Shown piece by piece: positions 23,835 to 34,672 of a stretch of 64,000 bases of DNA (position 1 is its first letter; each line of letters starts with the position of its first letter). Location: NCBI GenBank assembly GCA_009667805.1, contig CM019063.1, positions 88,873,877 to 88,937,876 of the forward strand, in the 5' to 3' direction. The position numbers and the translations under genes are program-made. The stretch comes from Leptobrachium leishanense. Lineage: Eukaryota > Chordata > Amphibia > Anura > Megophryidae. The notes beneath the pieces are model-generated. The model saw nothing but the letters and a program-made list of their open reading frames with translations, had not been told where the DNA came from and did no database searches.

Positions 23835-25435
23835 GAGAGAAAGGCCCCCTTGTTTTTAGTACAGCCCCCTTGTTTGTCACACAGCCCCCCGTGATTTTCA
23901 CACAGTGCCCTTGCTTTTCACACAGCCCCCTTTGAATTTTACTCAGTTCCCTTTTTTTAACACAGCCCCCTTTGTTTGTAACACAGCTCTCCCCTTGTTT
24001 TTCACACAGCCCCCTTGTTTTTAACACAGCCCCCTTTGATTTTTACTCAGTTCCCTTTGTTTTTCACACAGCCCCCTTGTTTTTCACACAGCCCCCTTGT
24101 TTTTAACACAGCCCCCTTGTTTTTAACACAGCCCCCTTTGATTTTTACTCAGTTTCCTTTTGTTTTTTCACACAGCCCCCTTGTTTTTCACACAGCCCCC
24201 TTGTTTTTCACTCAGGCCCCTTGTTTTTACACAGTTCTCCACTTGTTTTTCACACAGCCCCCTTTGATTTTTACTCAGTTTCCTTTTGTTTTTTCACACA
24301 GCCCCCTTATTTTTCACACAGCCCCCTTGTTTTTCACACAGCCCCCTATGATTTTTACTCAGTTCCCTTTGTTTTTCACACAGCCCCTTTGATTTTTACT
24401 CAGTTCCCTTTGTTTTTCACTCAGGCCCCTTGTTTTTAACACAGTTCTCCACTTGTTTTTCACACAGCCCCCTTGTTTTTCACACAGCCCCCTTTGATTT
24501 TTACTCAGTTCCCCTTGTTTTTCACACAGCCCCCTTGTTTTTCACACAGCACCCTTGTTTTTAACACAGCCCCCTTTGATTTTTACTCAGTTCCTTTTGT
24601 TTTTCACACAGCCCCTTGTTTTTCACACAGCCCCCTTGTTTTTAACACAGCCCCCTTTGATTTTTACTCAGTTTCCTTTTGTTTTTTCACACAGCCCCCT
24701 TGTTTTTCACACAGCCCCTTGTTTTTAACACAGCCCCCTTGTTTTTCACTCAGGCCCCTTGTTTTTAACACAGTTCTCCACTTGTTTTTCACACAGCCCC
24801 CTTGTTTTTCACACAGCCCCCTTGTTTTTCACACAGCCCCTTGTTTTTAACACAGCCCCCTTGTTTTTCACTCAGGCCCCTTGTTTTTAACACAGTTCTC
24901 CACTTGTTTTTCACACAGCCCCCTTGTTTTTCACACAGCCCCCTTTGATTTTTACTCAGTTTCCTTTTGTTTTTTCACACAGCCCCCTTGTTTTTCACAC
25001 AGCCCCCTTTGATTTTTACTCAGTTCCCTTTGTTTTTCACACAGCCCCTTTGATTTTTACTCAGTTCCCTTTGTTTTTCACACAGCCCCCTTGTTTTTCA
25101 CTCAGGCCCCTTGTTTTTAACACAGTTCTCCACTTGTTTTTCATACAGCCCCCTTGTTTTTCACACAGCCCCCTTTGATTTTTACTCAGTCCCATTGTTT
25201 TTCACACAGCCCCCTGTTTTTTCACACAGCCCCTTGTTTTTCACACAGCCCCCTTGTTTTTAACACAGCCCCCTTTGATTTTTACTCAGTTCCCTTTGTT
25301 TTTCACACAGCCCCCTTTTTTTCACACAGCCCCCTTGTTTTTAACATAGCCCCCTGTGATTTTTACTCCGTTCCCTTTGTTTTTTACACAGCTCTCCCTT
25401 TTTTTTTAACACAGCCGCCCCCCTCTCTTTGTTTT
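23835..25435. repeat. 20 bp minisatellite (CACACAGCCCCCTTGTTTTT)
   Basis: About 80 tandem units of a 20 bp motif with recurring variants (cccctttgatttttactcag, cactcaggccccttg, acagttctccacttg) that themselves recur in blocks, suggesting higher-order duplication. The plus-strand shadow frames (FTQPPLIFTQFP type) are not genes. Confidence 0.93.
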
Positions 25436-26381
25436 AATACATACTTACCACCAGGGAATGTCTCGGGTGGCAGCCGGCAGATGGCACCTCGGGTGCTCCT
25501 CTTCTGGGGTCTAGTCCAGGCTGCCTCCGCTTTCCTCTGCTCGCTTGCGTCTTCTGTGTGGCGTCGGCGACGCATTATGTGGGTGGGTCATGTGACCCAC
25601 CAACGTTATTCTTACAGGAGGGGGCGGCGCCAACATAATGTGCCATTCCCTGACTCGTGTTACGAGTGAGGGTGGCACACTGCAGCGCCGGACTGACAGC
25701 TCCGGATTCGGACTCTGAGAGTCTGATACCGGAACTGAGGAGTAAGAAGGTGGTGGTGGCGGCAGACCACTGAACTGGGCACCTACCAACCCGACAAGTT
25801 AGTCCTCCCCACTCACCCTCATTTAATTTCCACTTGCCAAATGAGCAGGCGAGTGGAAATTTTGAGGTCTGCTATAGATTATATAAGACACAGAAGTAAA
25901 GAAATACCTTTCAACAAATTTAGGTAAATAAATGTTACTTTAGGGGGAAAAAAATCAACAAAATGGAAATGGGAGATAAAAAAATAACTTTATTTATACT
26001 TTTTACATGCAATTACTTAAAACAAAGAAAAACAAAGAGCAGCATGTGTTTTACAAGGTGCTTTTGGTGGTTTTATAAGGTGGCAATGCACAAGTAATCT
26101 AGTTATAGTTTATGTAAGCGGTAGTTTCCCTTTAATTCACTCGCCCCAGGTGACTAGACCAGAGAATCGTTGACCCCTGCTTCTGTATTAGCTCTTTAGA
26201 ATGTGGAAAGTTTGAAAAAATGTAAATAGGTTTTGTTTGTGAAGCTGATTTTTGCTATCATTTACTCTATGAGGTATGTTCACTAAAATCGATATTGCTG
26301 CAACTGAGCTAAAGTTTTTTTGTTTAACAAAAATAAAAATCACACGACATAAGGAGGAGCTTCAGTGATGAATTATGGATG
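25436..26381. other. GC-rich then AT-rich unassigned sequence
   Basis: 25,440-25,800 is GC-rich with inverted pieces (gtgggtcatgtgacccacc; ctcgtgttacgag; ccacttgccaaatgagc...gcgagtgg at about 25,830-25,860) and may be the end of an unidentified MITE. 25,870-26,381 shows nothing recognisable. Confidence 0.45.
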
Positions 26382-26389
26382 ATATAGAG

Positions 26390-26820
26390 CAGCGATGGTG
26401 AACCTATGGCATGTGTGCCATATGTGGCACACGTGACCCTTTTTGCTGGCACACAAGCCATAAAATAATAAAATTGGGGGGATATGGAAATCACTAATAA
26501 AATGGGGGGCTGAGGAAATAATAAAATTGAGGGTGTGGAAATAACATTGGAGGAGGAAATAAGGAAATAATAAAATTGGGAGATTTGAAAATAATAAAAT
26601 GGGAAAAAATGTGGAAATTATAAAACACGGGGACATAAAATAAGCAAAAAATGTGTAAGCGAAGAAGGGTGTGCAGGTGCATATAAATGTGTAGAATAGG
26701 GGTGTATAGGCAAATGTACAGTGGTTTGAGTCTAATTGAACTAGTTGCAGGGTTGGCACTTTGAGGCACATAAATATGTTTAGTGTTCCAGTTTGGGCTC
26801 AAAAAGGTTCGCCATCACTG
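26390..26820. mobile_element. hAT-type MITE ('CAGCGATGGTGAACCT')
   Basis: A 431 bp element has terminal repeats CAGCGATGGTGAACCT and, inward from the right, CAGTGATGGCGAACCT. It is flanked by perfect 8 bp duplications ATATAGAG (26,382-26,389 and 26,821-26,828). The interior is low-complexity gga(a)ataataaaatt. No transposase. hAT assignment rests on the ends and the 8 bp duplication. Confidence 0.9.
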
Positions 26821-26828
26821 ATATAGAG

Positions 26829-27526
26829 CGTATAATATGGATTCTATGGATTTCTTATTGGATTTACATCCTTTACTCATTTTGGTAAGTTGGATTTTTT
26901 TTCTCTTTATGCAAACTGTACAGTAAATTGAAAAAGTTTAAAACTAACTGATTTAGACATCAGGATCCACAAAAGGAAATCAGCTTGGCACTACATGAAT
27001 GTCTTTGAGGATGTGGAAGTCATTAATCCAAATATTCTGATCACCTCTGTAGACCAGACTCCCGAATACTATGTTACATAGATAAATGTGCACGTGCCAT
27101 AACTGAAATCTGAGCATATTTATCTACACAGAATCATTAAAGCTGGAATTTGAAATACAGATACTGTATAATCAAGCCCTGGCTCCTGACAACGTTTTAT
27201 TGATTTGAACAGAAAAATGATTGTTTCCCAAAATAAATCATAGTGAAGCTAAAGGTTCAAAGTGATAACTTAAGATCTTTTGCTAAAGTCTAGTATTCTA
27301 TGCTGTCATATTAAATATGTGGTTTGAATAAATTAAGGTATGCAAAAAATAGATTACTTACACTACTCATATAATCATTAAATCACTACTTTAAAGATCT
27401 AAAATAAATATATATAGATTCGATAGGCCGTGTTAGTCCAGATGCCAAAATCCTGAGTATAGCAGTACGTAGTGATACCTTTTTTATTGGATTAACGTTA
27501 CATTTAAAAGACAAGCTTTCGAGTAG
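26829..27526. other. Mostly unassigned; short dispersed repeat at 27,415-27,526
   Basis: No gene. At 27,418-27,526 the string gataggccgtgttagtccag ... gacaagctttcgag looks like a known amphibian dispersed repeat end, from memory only. Confidence 0.35.
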
Positions 27527-28330
27527 ACATGTGCATTCGTTTTAGTACTAAAACGATGTAGTCCGAGTTTTGGGATAATTTAGTTTTAGTATGACTCAAG
27601 AGATACGAAACTGCTCAGTACAAAAAACGAAAGAAACTAAAATAAAATGCACTACATTTTAGTTTCAGTCCTTTTTGTGATATTACATTGATGAGTGAAG
27701 GAGACCAGCAATGAAGAGTGCAACATCGCAAAGCTACAGAAAAGGTTTGTATGCGTAGTCCTTCCCGACCCCTACTCGAAAATCTGACAGTGATAGAGCT
27801 CCAGAATACTCACTCGCAGCACAGACAGCCAGCACAGGAGAGGAAACCTTTACTTAAACCTTGCATGTCTATGAGGCAGACAAGATGATAAAAGCAGCTG
27901 GAGAAGGAAAACATTCAAATAAATCACACTGAAAGCTAATGACAGAGGAGGGCTGGATAGTAAAAACCCCTTTATAACAAGCAGCACTGAGAGAAGAGAG
28001 GGACTTTATAAAACGTGTGTTATCTCCCCTCCCGCTCTACATAATAGGGGCTTAGGTCTGATACATTTTATATTATCCAGGAGCACTATCCCCCTTTCCT
28101 CATCTATAATACACATTTTATATAAAGTCCCTCTCCTCTCCCAGTGCTGCTTGTTATAAAGGTTTTTTTACGTCTGATACATTTAGTATCCAGCTCTCAC
28201 AGTTACTCTGTCATTATGAGCCTTCAGTGTGATTTATTTGAATGCTTTCCCTGTGTTGGAAGCGACACATCTTTGCACTCGCTTCGATTGCATGGGGCCC
28301 TTTAGCACCATGCCTCGCCGTCATTTTGGT
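27527..28330. mobile_element. Foldback element region
   Basis: The arms at about 27,905-28,016 and 28,128-28,250 are inverted copies (gaaaacattcaaataaatca, ggatagtaaaaacc, ataacaagcagcactgagag, gagggactttata on the left; their inverses on the right) with small indels. The spacer is about 110 bp. The outer part starts acatgtgcattcgttttag, resembling the AGGGATGTGCA repeats. No ribozyme motif is seen in this loop. Confidence 0.6.
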
Positions 28331-29070
28331 GTTATTATATATATTATAATTTTTTTTATGAAAACAATAATAAACGTTACTTACAGTAAGTTACTTGAAC
28401 AATAAATGGGTAATTCTTTATTTTGCTGGGATTGCAAACGTAGGACCCTCTCCCAGGCAAGCCATTATTCTTAATGAGTCGCCTATTATACTTCACCCTT
28501 TCACTACCCAGTGAGTTTCCAAAAAAACACTTTCAGAGACCAGTAGGTTTTTTTGGGAAATTGGAAATTTTAAAATTAATTATACAGTATGAAGTATTTG
28601 GGAATATTCCCAATTTATCTCTTACTGTAATACCCTATTTAGCAGTCAGATTCTGCCATCTACTGGCCAAATGGAATTACGGCGTTTCTGAACTCTGTGC
28701 AGGATCAGCTGGGGAAAGTCTATCAGAGATATTTCCTGCTGGTTTTAAAAATTGTTGGCACCATGGGCATCATGCCCACAGTGCTAACACTTGGGGGGGC
28801 ATGTTCTGGAGACCAAGTGTAGATGGCATTCGGTTGCAACAAATTTCATTTGCAATGACACAGCATAACCACAAATCATGTTAACACTGTGTCTGCTACT
28901 GCTGATCGTGTAGACACTATCAAGGTGGTGAAGGGGTTAATGGCTCACTTGTTAACACTAACTGCTTCCCTGCTTTTTCAGTTGAGTCACAAACTAGACT
29001 TGTGACTTGGCTGTTATGGCAGGATACTGTATTGCTTCCTATATGTAAGTGAATGCCTCCTATATGTATA
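28331..29070. other. No gene recognised
   Basis: 28,490-28,690 resembles 37,330-37,510 in reverse (ctgccatctactggcc versus ggccagcagatggca; ccctttcactacc), so a diverged dispersed repeat is likely. Nothing else seen. Confidence 0.4.
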
Positions 29071-29074
29071 TGCA

Positions 29075-30110
29075 ATTCGGCATTTGCTCCCAACACTAAA
29101 CCGCTCTCACAAAGGTTACTAATGACCTCCTCTCCGCTAAATGCAAAGGTCACTACTCCATACTGATCCTACTTAACCTCTCAGCTGACTTTGATACAGT
29201 TGCCCCTCCCCTCCTCCTACAGACCCTCTTCTCTCTTGGTCTCCGTGATACCGCTCTCTCAAGTTTAAAATCTTACCTCTCCAATAAATCATTTTCTGTA
29301 TCCCTTGCTGGCAATTCCGCCTCTACAATGCTTCTGTCAGTCGACGTACCCCAAGGCTCAGTCCTAGGTCCTCTTCTCTATCTATACCTCCTCACAAGGT
29401 AAACTCATCACCGACTATGGCTTCAGGTATCACCTATACGCTGATGATACTCGGATCTACCTCTTCAATCCTGATCTCTCTCAGGTCAGTGACTGTCTGT
29501 CTGGGATCTCTGCCTGGATGGCCTCACACTACCTGAAGATCAATATGTCCAAGTCCAAGCGGCTTCTAATTCCCTCCTCTAACTCTACTCTGAAGTCTGA
29601 CTTTTCTATAAGTGTTGATGGTATCACCATCCTTCCTTCAGGCCAAGTCCGCTGCCTCAGAGTGACTCTAGACTCCAGTCTTTCCTTCAACCCCCTACAT
29701 CCAATCACTCTCCTCGTCTTGCCGCAATTACATCTGCAATATTGGAAATACATCCATTTCTGACTGCTAACACCACCAAGCAACTTATCCACTCTTTTGT
29801 TATCTCCCACCTGGACTACTGCAACAACCTCCTGACTGGCCTTCCTATCTCCCACCTCTCCCCCTGCAGTCCATTATAAACACATCAGCTCAACTTATCC
29901 ATCTCACCCGTTGCTCTATCTCTGCCGCTCCTTTCTGTGAAACCCTACACTTGCTCCCCATCCATAGCAGAATCAAATTAAAACTACTCACCCTGACCTA
30001 CAAAACCCTCACTAACACCGCTCCTCACTACCTGTCCTCACTAATCACCAAATACACCCCAGCCTGACCACTGAGATCCAACAATGACCTGCTGAAAGTC
30101 TCCCTGTCGA
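29075..30110 (+). pseudogene. L2-like LINE reverse transcriptase fragment
   Basis: The segment reads through the reverse transcriptase palm of an L2/CR1-group LINE with several frameshifts. Recognisable blocks are a [13 protein letters not shown] segment, [12 protein letters not shown], the catalytic [12 protein letters not shown] at about 29,425-29,460, [18 protein letters not shown], and then the C-terminal region near 29,800-30,060. No endonuclease or 3' tail was identified. An old, broken copy. Confidence 0.82.
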
Positions 30111-30489
30111 AGTGCTATGACATGCGTTCGATGGGGCTGCAAAGCGTGATCCTCCATAGGAGGATCGAGCCTTGCAGCGCTGAGTGCACTAACTGCACTC
30201 AGCGAGGTGGCCAGGTGGCCAGAACGGACATTTCTTCCACTCTGCAAAACGCTCGTCTGACCCTGGCCTTAGTGGTTCCCGATTGCCGGTCGAGCCAGAA
30301 AAGGAAAGTTAAGTTCCAACTTTTCGATAAATCCTAAATAATCATTTTGCACTGCTTAAAACTGATACACAAAAACTGTATAAAAATGTAGTGAAGAATC
30401 CAAACTTTGCTTCTTAAATTAACATGTTAAGCACAATGATTACAGAATGTTCAACGTGTGTGTGTGTATATATATATCTACAATGGTTG

Positions 30490-30815
30490 TGGTGGAGGAC
30501 TGAAAGTGAGATAAAAAGCCTCCACACTACAATAAGTGTGTTTATTATAGCAGAAGGCACTTGCACATCATAGTAATTCAAAGAATTGCATCCCAGAGCT
30601 CCTGTGCCACATTCCCCATATGCAGCAAGGAATTCTGGGTAGGATATGCAAACGACCTCTATCTCACTTTTATGCATCCTGGGTCTGTTATTACACTGAA
30701 CCCTAAAATCAATGCTATGCCACACTGTGACTTTGTAGCAGAGAGAAGGTTTATACCACTGGTCAAAGCCACTTATTGAACACTCATTAGCTAGGCGGTA
30801 GGCATGATGACCAGT
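30490..30815 (-). mobile_element. Inverted unit A of the hammerhead-bearing repeat (decayed ribozyme)
   Basis: Read on the minus strand it parallels 31,024-31,303. It has a ribozyme remnant (ccgcctagctaatgagtgtt, aligning with cctcctagctgatgagggtt), then gtggcttt, tttagggttc, aataacagacccagg, agtgagatagaggtc and cttgcacatc. The catalytic CTGATGA is CTAATGA, and the segment with the GAAA core and stem III is deleted. Confidence 0.65.
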
Positions 30816-30879
30816 TGCAGTGGATGCTTGGACCGTAAGGTAAATTAGGACTAAAAGTGCGATAAGAAGCCTCCACACT

Positions 30880-31298
30880 ATAATAAGTGTGTTTATTATT
30901 GCGAAGCCACTTGCACATCATAGCAATTCCAAGAATTGCATCCCAGAGCTCCTGTGCCACATTCCCCATATGCAGCAAGGAATTCTGGGTAGGATATGCA
31001 ATGACCTCTATCTCACTTTCATGCTTACCTCCTAGCTGATGAGGGTTCAACAAACCCGAAACAGCGCTGTCCTAGGAGTGGCTTTAAAACAGTTGCATAA
31101 ACCTTATCTCTGCTAGAAAGCCACAGTGATTTTAGGGTTCTGTGTAATAACAGACCCAGGATGTATAAAAGTGAGATAGAGGTCATTTGCATATCCTACA
31201 CAGAATTCCTTGCTGCATATGGGGAATGTGGCACAGGAGCTCTGGGATGCAATTCTTTGAATTTCTATGATGTGCAAGTGGCTTCTGCAATAATAAAC

Positions 31299-31303
<5 letters not shown>
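30880..31303 (+). mobile_element. Foldback element carrying a hammerhead ribozyme (Penelope-like LTR remnant?)
   Basis: The arms at about 30,880-31,023 and 31,160-31,303 are inverted copies with few differences (agtgagatagaggtcattt, ccttgctgcatatggggaat, gtggcacaggagctctggga, tgatgtgcaagtggct). The hammerhead at 31,029-31,078 begins about 5 bases after the left arm. No reverse transcriptase or endonuclease sequence adjoins it. Hammerheads are known in the LTR-like ends of Penelope-like elements and in retrozymes, so the repeat is plausibly one of these. That placement is inference. Confidence 0.7.
31029..31078 (+). ncRNA. Hammerhead ribozyme (complete core)
   Basis: All hammerhead elements are visible in order. 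Stem I 5' strand is CTCCTAG (31,029-31,035). The core is CTGATGA (31,036-31,042). Stem II is GGGTT-caaca-AACCC (31,043-31,057), followed by core GAA (31,058-31,060). Stem III is ACAGC/GCTGT with no loop (31,061-31,070). The predicted cleavage base C17 is at 31,071, and the stem I 3' strand is CTAGGAG (31,072-31,078). Stems are 7, 5 and 5 bp without mismatch. The loopless stem III is the form seen in retroelement hammerheads, where it cannot fold well as a monomer and is expected to act as a dimer. Predicted self-cleavage follows 31,071. Confidence 0.85.

Positions 31304-31332
<29 letters not shown>
31304..31332. repeat. (TA)n microsatellite
   Basis: About 14 copies of AT follow the right arm of the foldback (acacaatatatatata). 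Confidence 0.9.
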
Positions 31333-31334
<2 letters not shown>

Positions 31335-31339
31335 CTTTC

Positions 31340-32433
31340 CCATAATAAATAAAGAGGCTCTGCGCTCTGGTCTATTTCACCCTCCTGCTTTAGATGTACC
31401 TAAATGTATTATTCAAATAAAGCAATATACATCAAAGATGAAAAATCTGCAAAACCATGAATTGCAATTTCACTAATTATGGTTTGATTGTGTATCCAAA
31501 GCAATTAAAGCTCCATTATGTACATCAGACTAGCCATTAGCCTATATGTGCATAAAATAATTACTTCAGAATCATGACAAAACTGACAACCTTAGTCTCA
31601 CAGTGTAGTCTTGATTAAAGGACCAGAGTCACATTAAATATGATTCTATTGTATCTGCAATCAAGCCCGCCGCACTTGAACTGTTTGAAAAAGACTTACA
31701 TATCTCATCAAAACACATTTTGTTCCTGATGAACACCTGGTTTATTATGCTGTGTAGCAAATTATTTATTTTTCTAAACTCCTATGCCAAATTCTGATTC
31801 TCGAGAAGAACATAATTTTGCTCTTCAGATTAAACGACAGTCTCATTAGTTAGCACAGGTTTTCTTTTTTTCAAGTTGTACGTGAAATACTAAGGATTTG
31901 GATAATGTGAGAATTATTGTAACGGTGGATACATTTAAATACCTATTAATAGGATTCAAAAGATCTACAGGAAAAAAAATGAACTTATGTGCTTTAGAAA
32001 CCCATTAGAAAATCTCATAATTTAAATATATGTGTGTATCTAATTATATGCATTTATTTCTCGCATTTAGAGAACTTTGTATTTGATTAATAATTAATTC
32101 AGTTCTATTAATTTCCAGAGAATTTGAATTGAAGGTTTCTTTGAGAAATGGTTGCATACACGAGTATTTTTGTTTTTGAAACGTTACCTCCTTAACCCCT
32201 TTACTACAAAGTATTATTTTCCAGAAAACCACTGCCAGTAACCAGTGGATTTTTGAAAAATAATTTGTCATTAACCCTTTCACTACTAATCCATTATACC
32301 CCATGTGCTTAGCTCCTTTTGAACATTTTGTGCTCATCATATTTAAATGGGATTTGAAGTCATGCTTTATTGTAGACAAATTATATAACCTTATTTTTCC
32401 AGCGGACCCTGTAGATTCCAAATATATCATTAC
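31340..32433. other. No gene recognised
   Basis: AT-rich. A possible eroded TTAA-type MITE lies at 32,190-32,300 (ttaacccctttactac ... ttaaccctttcactac). Otherwise nothing seen. Confidence 0.45.
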
Positions 32434-33247
32434 TCTGGGGGTTATTCAGAGAGATCCAAAATGTCGCCGAAATGTAAAGAGGCACTGAAATTCAGCAAAC
32501 GGGGACATTTCGGGGCCATTCGGCTATTCAGAGAGCTGGCAATTTGCCAAATTCTGGCGAATTGCCTGCATGTACGGTGCCTGTTTGAGGGCAGTGAAAT
32601 CCCCCATTGAGAAGTAATGGTTAATCTATTCAGACAACATCGAACAGCAGTGAAAAGTTGCCGAAGTCCCCTGCTGTTCAGTGGATTCATTTATCAGGCG
32701 AATCCCATAGGCTTCAATGTTAAAAAATGTCCCGTTTTAATTCAATATTTAATAAACTGTTTAATATTTTATTCTGCAGTAATAAAAATCTAGATTTTTA
32801 GATTTTTTAGGATCTTTTAGACATTTTGGGGATTTTTTGTCAATTTTTTTTTTCCATTTTTTTAAATCGTTTTTTCGTTTTTCTTCAACAGACCTTTTTA
32901 TTATCATAGATCTTATAGGTAAATTCCAGACATTTTCGCATTTCAAATTTGAAAGTTCAAGCGTACTGTTTTTTTTTCACCCTGTTTGTCTGCGTGTCGG
33001 CTTTGACCGGCGGCTGCTCTGCGCTGTGACCGCAGGGTTTCTGCAGGTTTTTGGTGAGTGTTCGGTGAGTGTTCGGCGAGTGTTTGGCGGGTTTGCAACG
33101 GGTTTTCCCTGCACTACGGGGGTCCTGCTGTGCTTGCTGAATACAAGGCAGGGTCGGCGAACTAGAATCACAGAATCGCCCCAAAGTGCAGGTAGCGAAA
33201 GGTCACCGAACGTGCAGTGACTTTTCGAATCTCTCTGAATAACCCTG
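32434..33247. mobile_element. TIR MITE family 'GGGTTATTC', copy 2 (inverted)
   Basis: The ends are gggggttattcagagagatc and gatctctctgaataaccctg-like inverse (gaatctctctgaataaccc). The internal order is the reverse of the copy at 12,828-13,718 (attcggctattcagagagc at the left here, gtcaccgaacgtgcagtgac at the right). About 814 bp, noncoding. Confidence 0.78.
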
Positions 33248-33534
33248 TATGTGTATATGTCATGACTTGTCTGGCTGCTATAACAAAATATGCCAAAAAA
33301 ATTGAAATACCTTTCAGATTTCAATCACTTACAGCGTGTAAAATTATATTCTTACATTTTATCATCCAGACCTTTGTGGTTATATATATTTTTAAATAAA
33401 TCAGATTTGGATAATCTGTTACTGCATTTCTCTAAGAAAATCCATTTGTCATGTATAAAATGAGCAATACCACTGCCGTTACTTGCCTTCTCATGTTCCA
33501 TGCTGTGAGCAAGGTCAGGGTTTTTATACATATA

Positions 33535-33712
33535 GGTCTATTCACTAAAGGTGAAACTCAGGACAACTGGCAGGAGAAGAGAACAATCTAGACCAAACAG
33601 CCCATTTGGAAACTGAGGTGAATGAGAGAATTTTTCTGGTTTGGCTATTTTGACCCAGATTTTTCACTTCTCCTGCCAATTCTCCTGAGTTTCACCTTTA
33701 GTGAATAGACCT
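33535..33712. mobile_element. Short TIR MITE (copy 2)
   Basis: Ends ggtctattcactaaaggtga / tcacctttagtgaatagacc are perfect inverted repeats. The centre is shared with 11,184-11,363. About 178 bp. Confidence 0.8.
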
Positions 33713-33839
33713 GACAGTCATATTATTCATAAAACACAATGCGGCAAAATACAAGCAAAACATTTCTGTTTTTTTTCTCAGTTTTAGTTAAAATTGTGTA
33801 TTTTCTCAAAACTCAGTAACAGGTTCTTCTTATTTCTAT

Positions 33840-34163
33840 TTTTTTTAACAAGACTGCCCCATAAAATACATAACCACAAAGCTTTGGATGATAAAATGTG
33901 AAAAAAATTATATTTTTACACATTGAAAGGAAATGTCATTTTTTTTAAAAAAAACTATTTTGTCATAGCATTCTGACAGGACATTTATGTATGCATATAA
34001 TAATGACATGTTTTGAATCAGCCCAGTCTGCTGAAATTAAGGATTTGTAATTTGTCTGGGTCCTAAAAGAAAACATGAATTCAAATCGCGTTTGAACATG
34101 ATGAGCACAAACGGGTCAAAATGAGCTCAGCACACACGGTGAAATGAATCAGCATTGAAGGGG
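33840..34163 (+). mobile_element. Diverged right half of the palindrome-rich piggyBac-type MITE
   Basis: The sequence follows the tail of the family at 1,056-2,292 in order: ccccataaaatacataacc, gataaaatgtgaaaaaaatt, catataataatgacatg, tttgaacatgatgagcac, gctcagcac, gcattgaaggggTTAA. It ends at a TTAA (34,164-34,167). The hairpin-rich left half is absent. Confidence 0.65.
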
Positions 34164-34540
34164 TTAAGTGTGACATGTGAACAGATAATTGGGGAACAGA
34201 AATCTTGGAGAGGCAAAGGGACCTATTACATTGTTAACAATAGAAAGCGCTCAGTTGTGTGAGCTTTAACGTTAGGTTACGTGGCCCTAGCGTGAGCTGA
34301 CCATATTACATTCCGAATGCTAATGGGTTAAAAAAAAAACGTTAGCAATTGGAATTTTCAGCGCGAACTTACTATACTTTGAACTCTCTATACTTAACAT
34401 GGGGAGCGCAAAGAGTTAATTAGCTTTAGGATTACAAAGTCCTAACGCTAATTACATCCCGCTGCAGTTAACTGAAAAGTTAACCACAGCTTCGAGCTGG
34501 TGGTAAGTGATACCGCTTCTGCAGACTTAGGGCAGTATTA
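34164..34540. other. Unassigned AT-rich segment with aacgttagg palindromes
   Basis: Short palindromic bits (aacgtta, gttaac, agcgctc) resemble 2,589-2,650. No element ends defined. Confidence 0.4.
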
Positions 34541-34672
34541 CAATGTTGGTGCTAACTTAACCAGAGCTGTTGTAAACTTAAAACCTCCATAGACTATAAT
34601 GGCTCTGGGAAGTTTAAAACAGCTCTGGTTAAGTTAGCACCAACTTTGTAATAGAGCCCTTAGTTGTCAACA
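34541..34672. mobile_element. Small palindromic MITE
   Basis: Arms agggcagtattacaatgttg ... ccagagctg and their inverse cagctctgg ... ttgtaatagagccct pair over about 40 bp around a short centre. 132 bp, noncoding. Confidence 0.75.

Noticed and set aside
18321..25435. CRISPR-like arrays
   Set aside because: Repeats are directly tandem with no unique spacers, and the window is eukaryotic.
24015..25669. Plus-strand frames of FTQPP-type repeats as a secreted repeat protein
   Set aside because: They are translations of a 20 bp minisatellite with frequent frame changes.
27905..28250. A third hammerhead in this foldback
   Set aside because: No CTGANGA...GAAA pair is present in the loop or arms.
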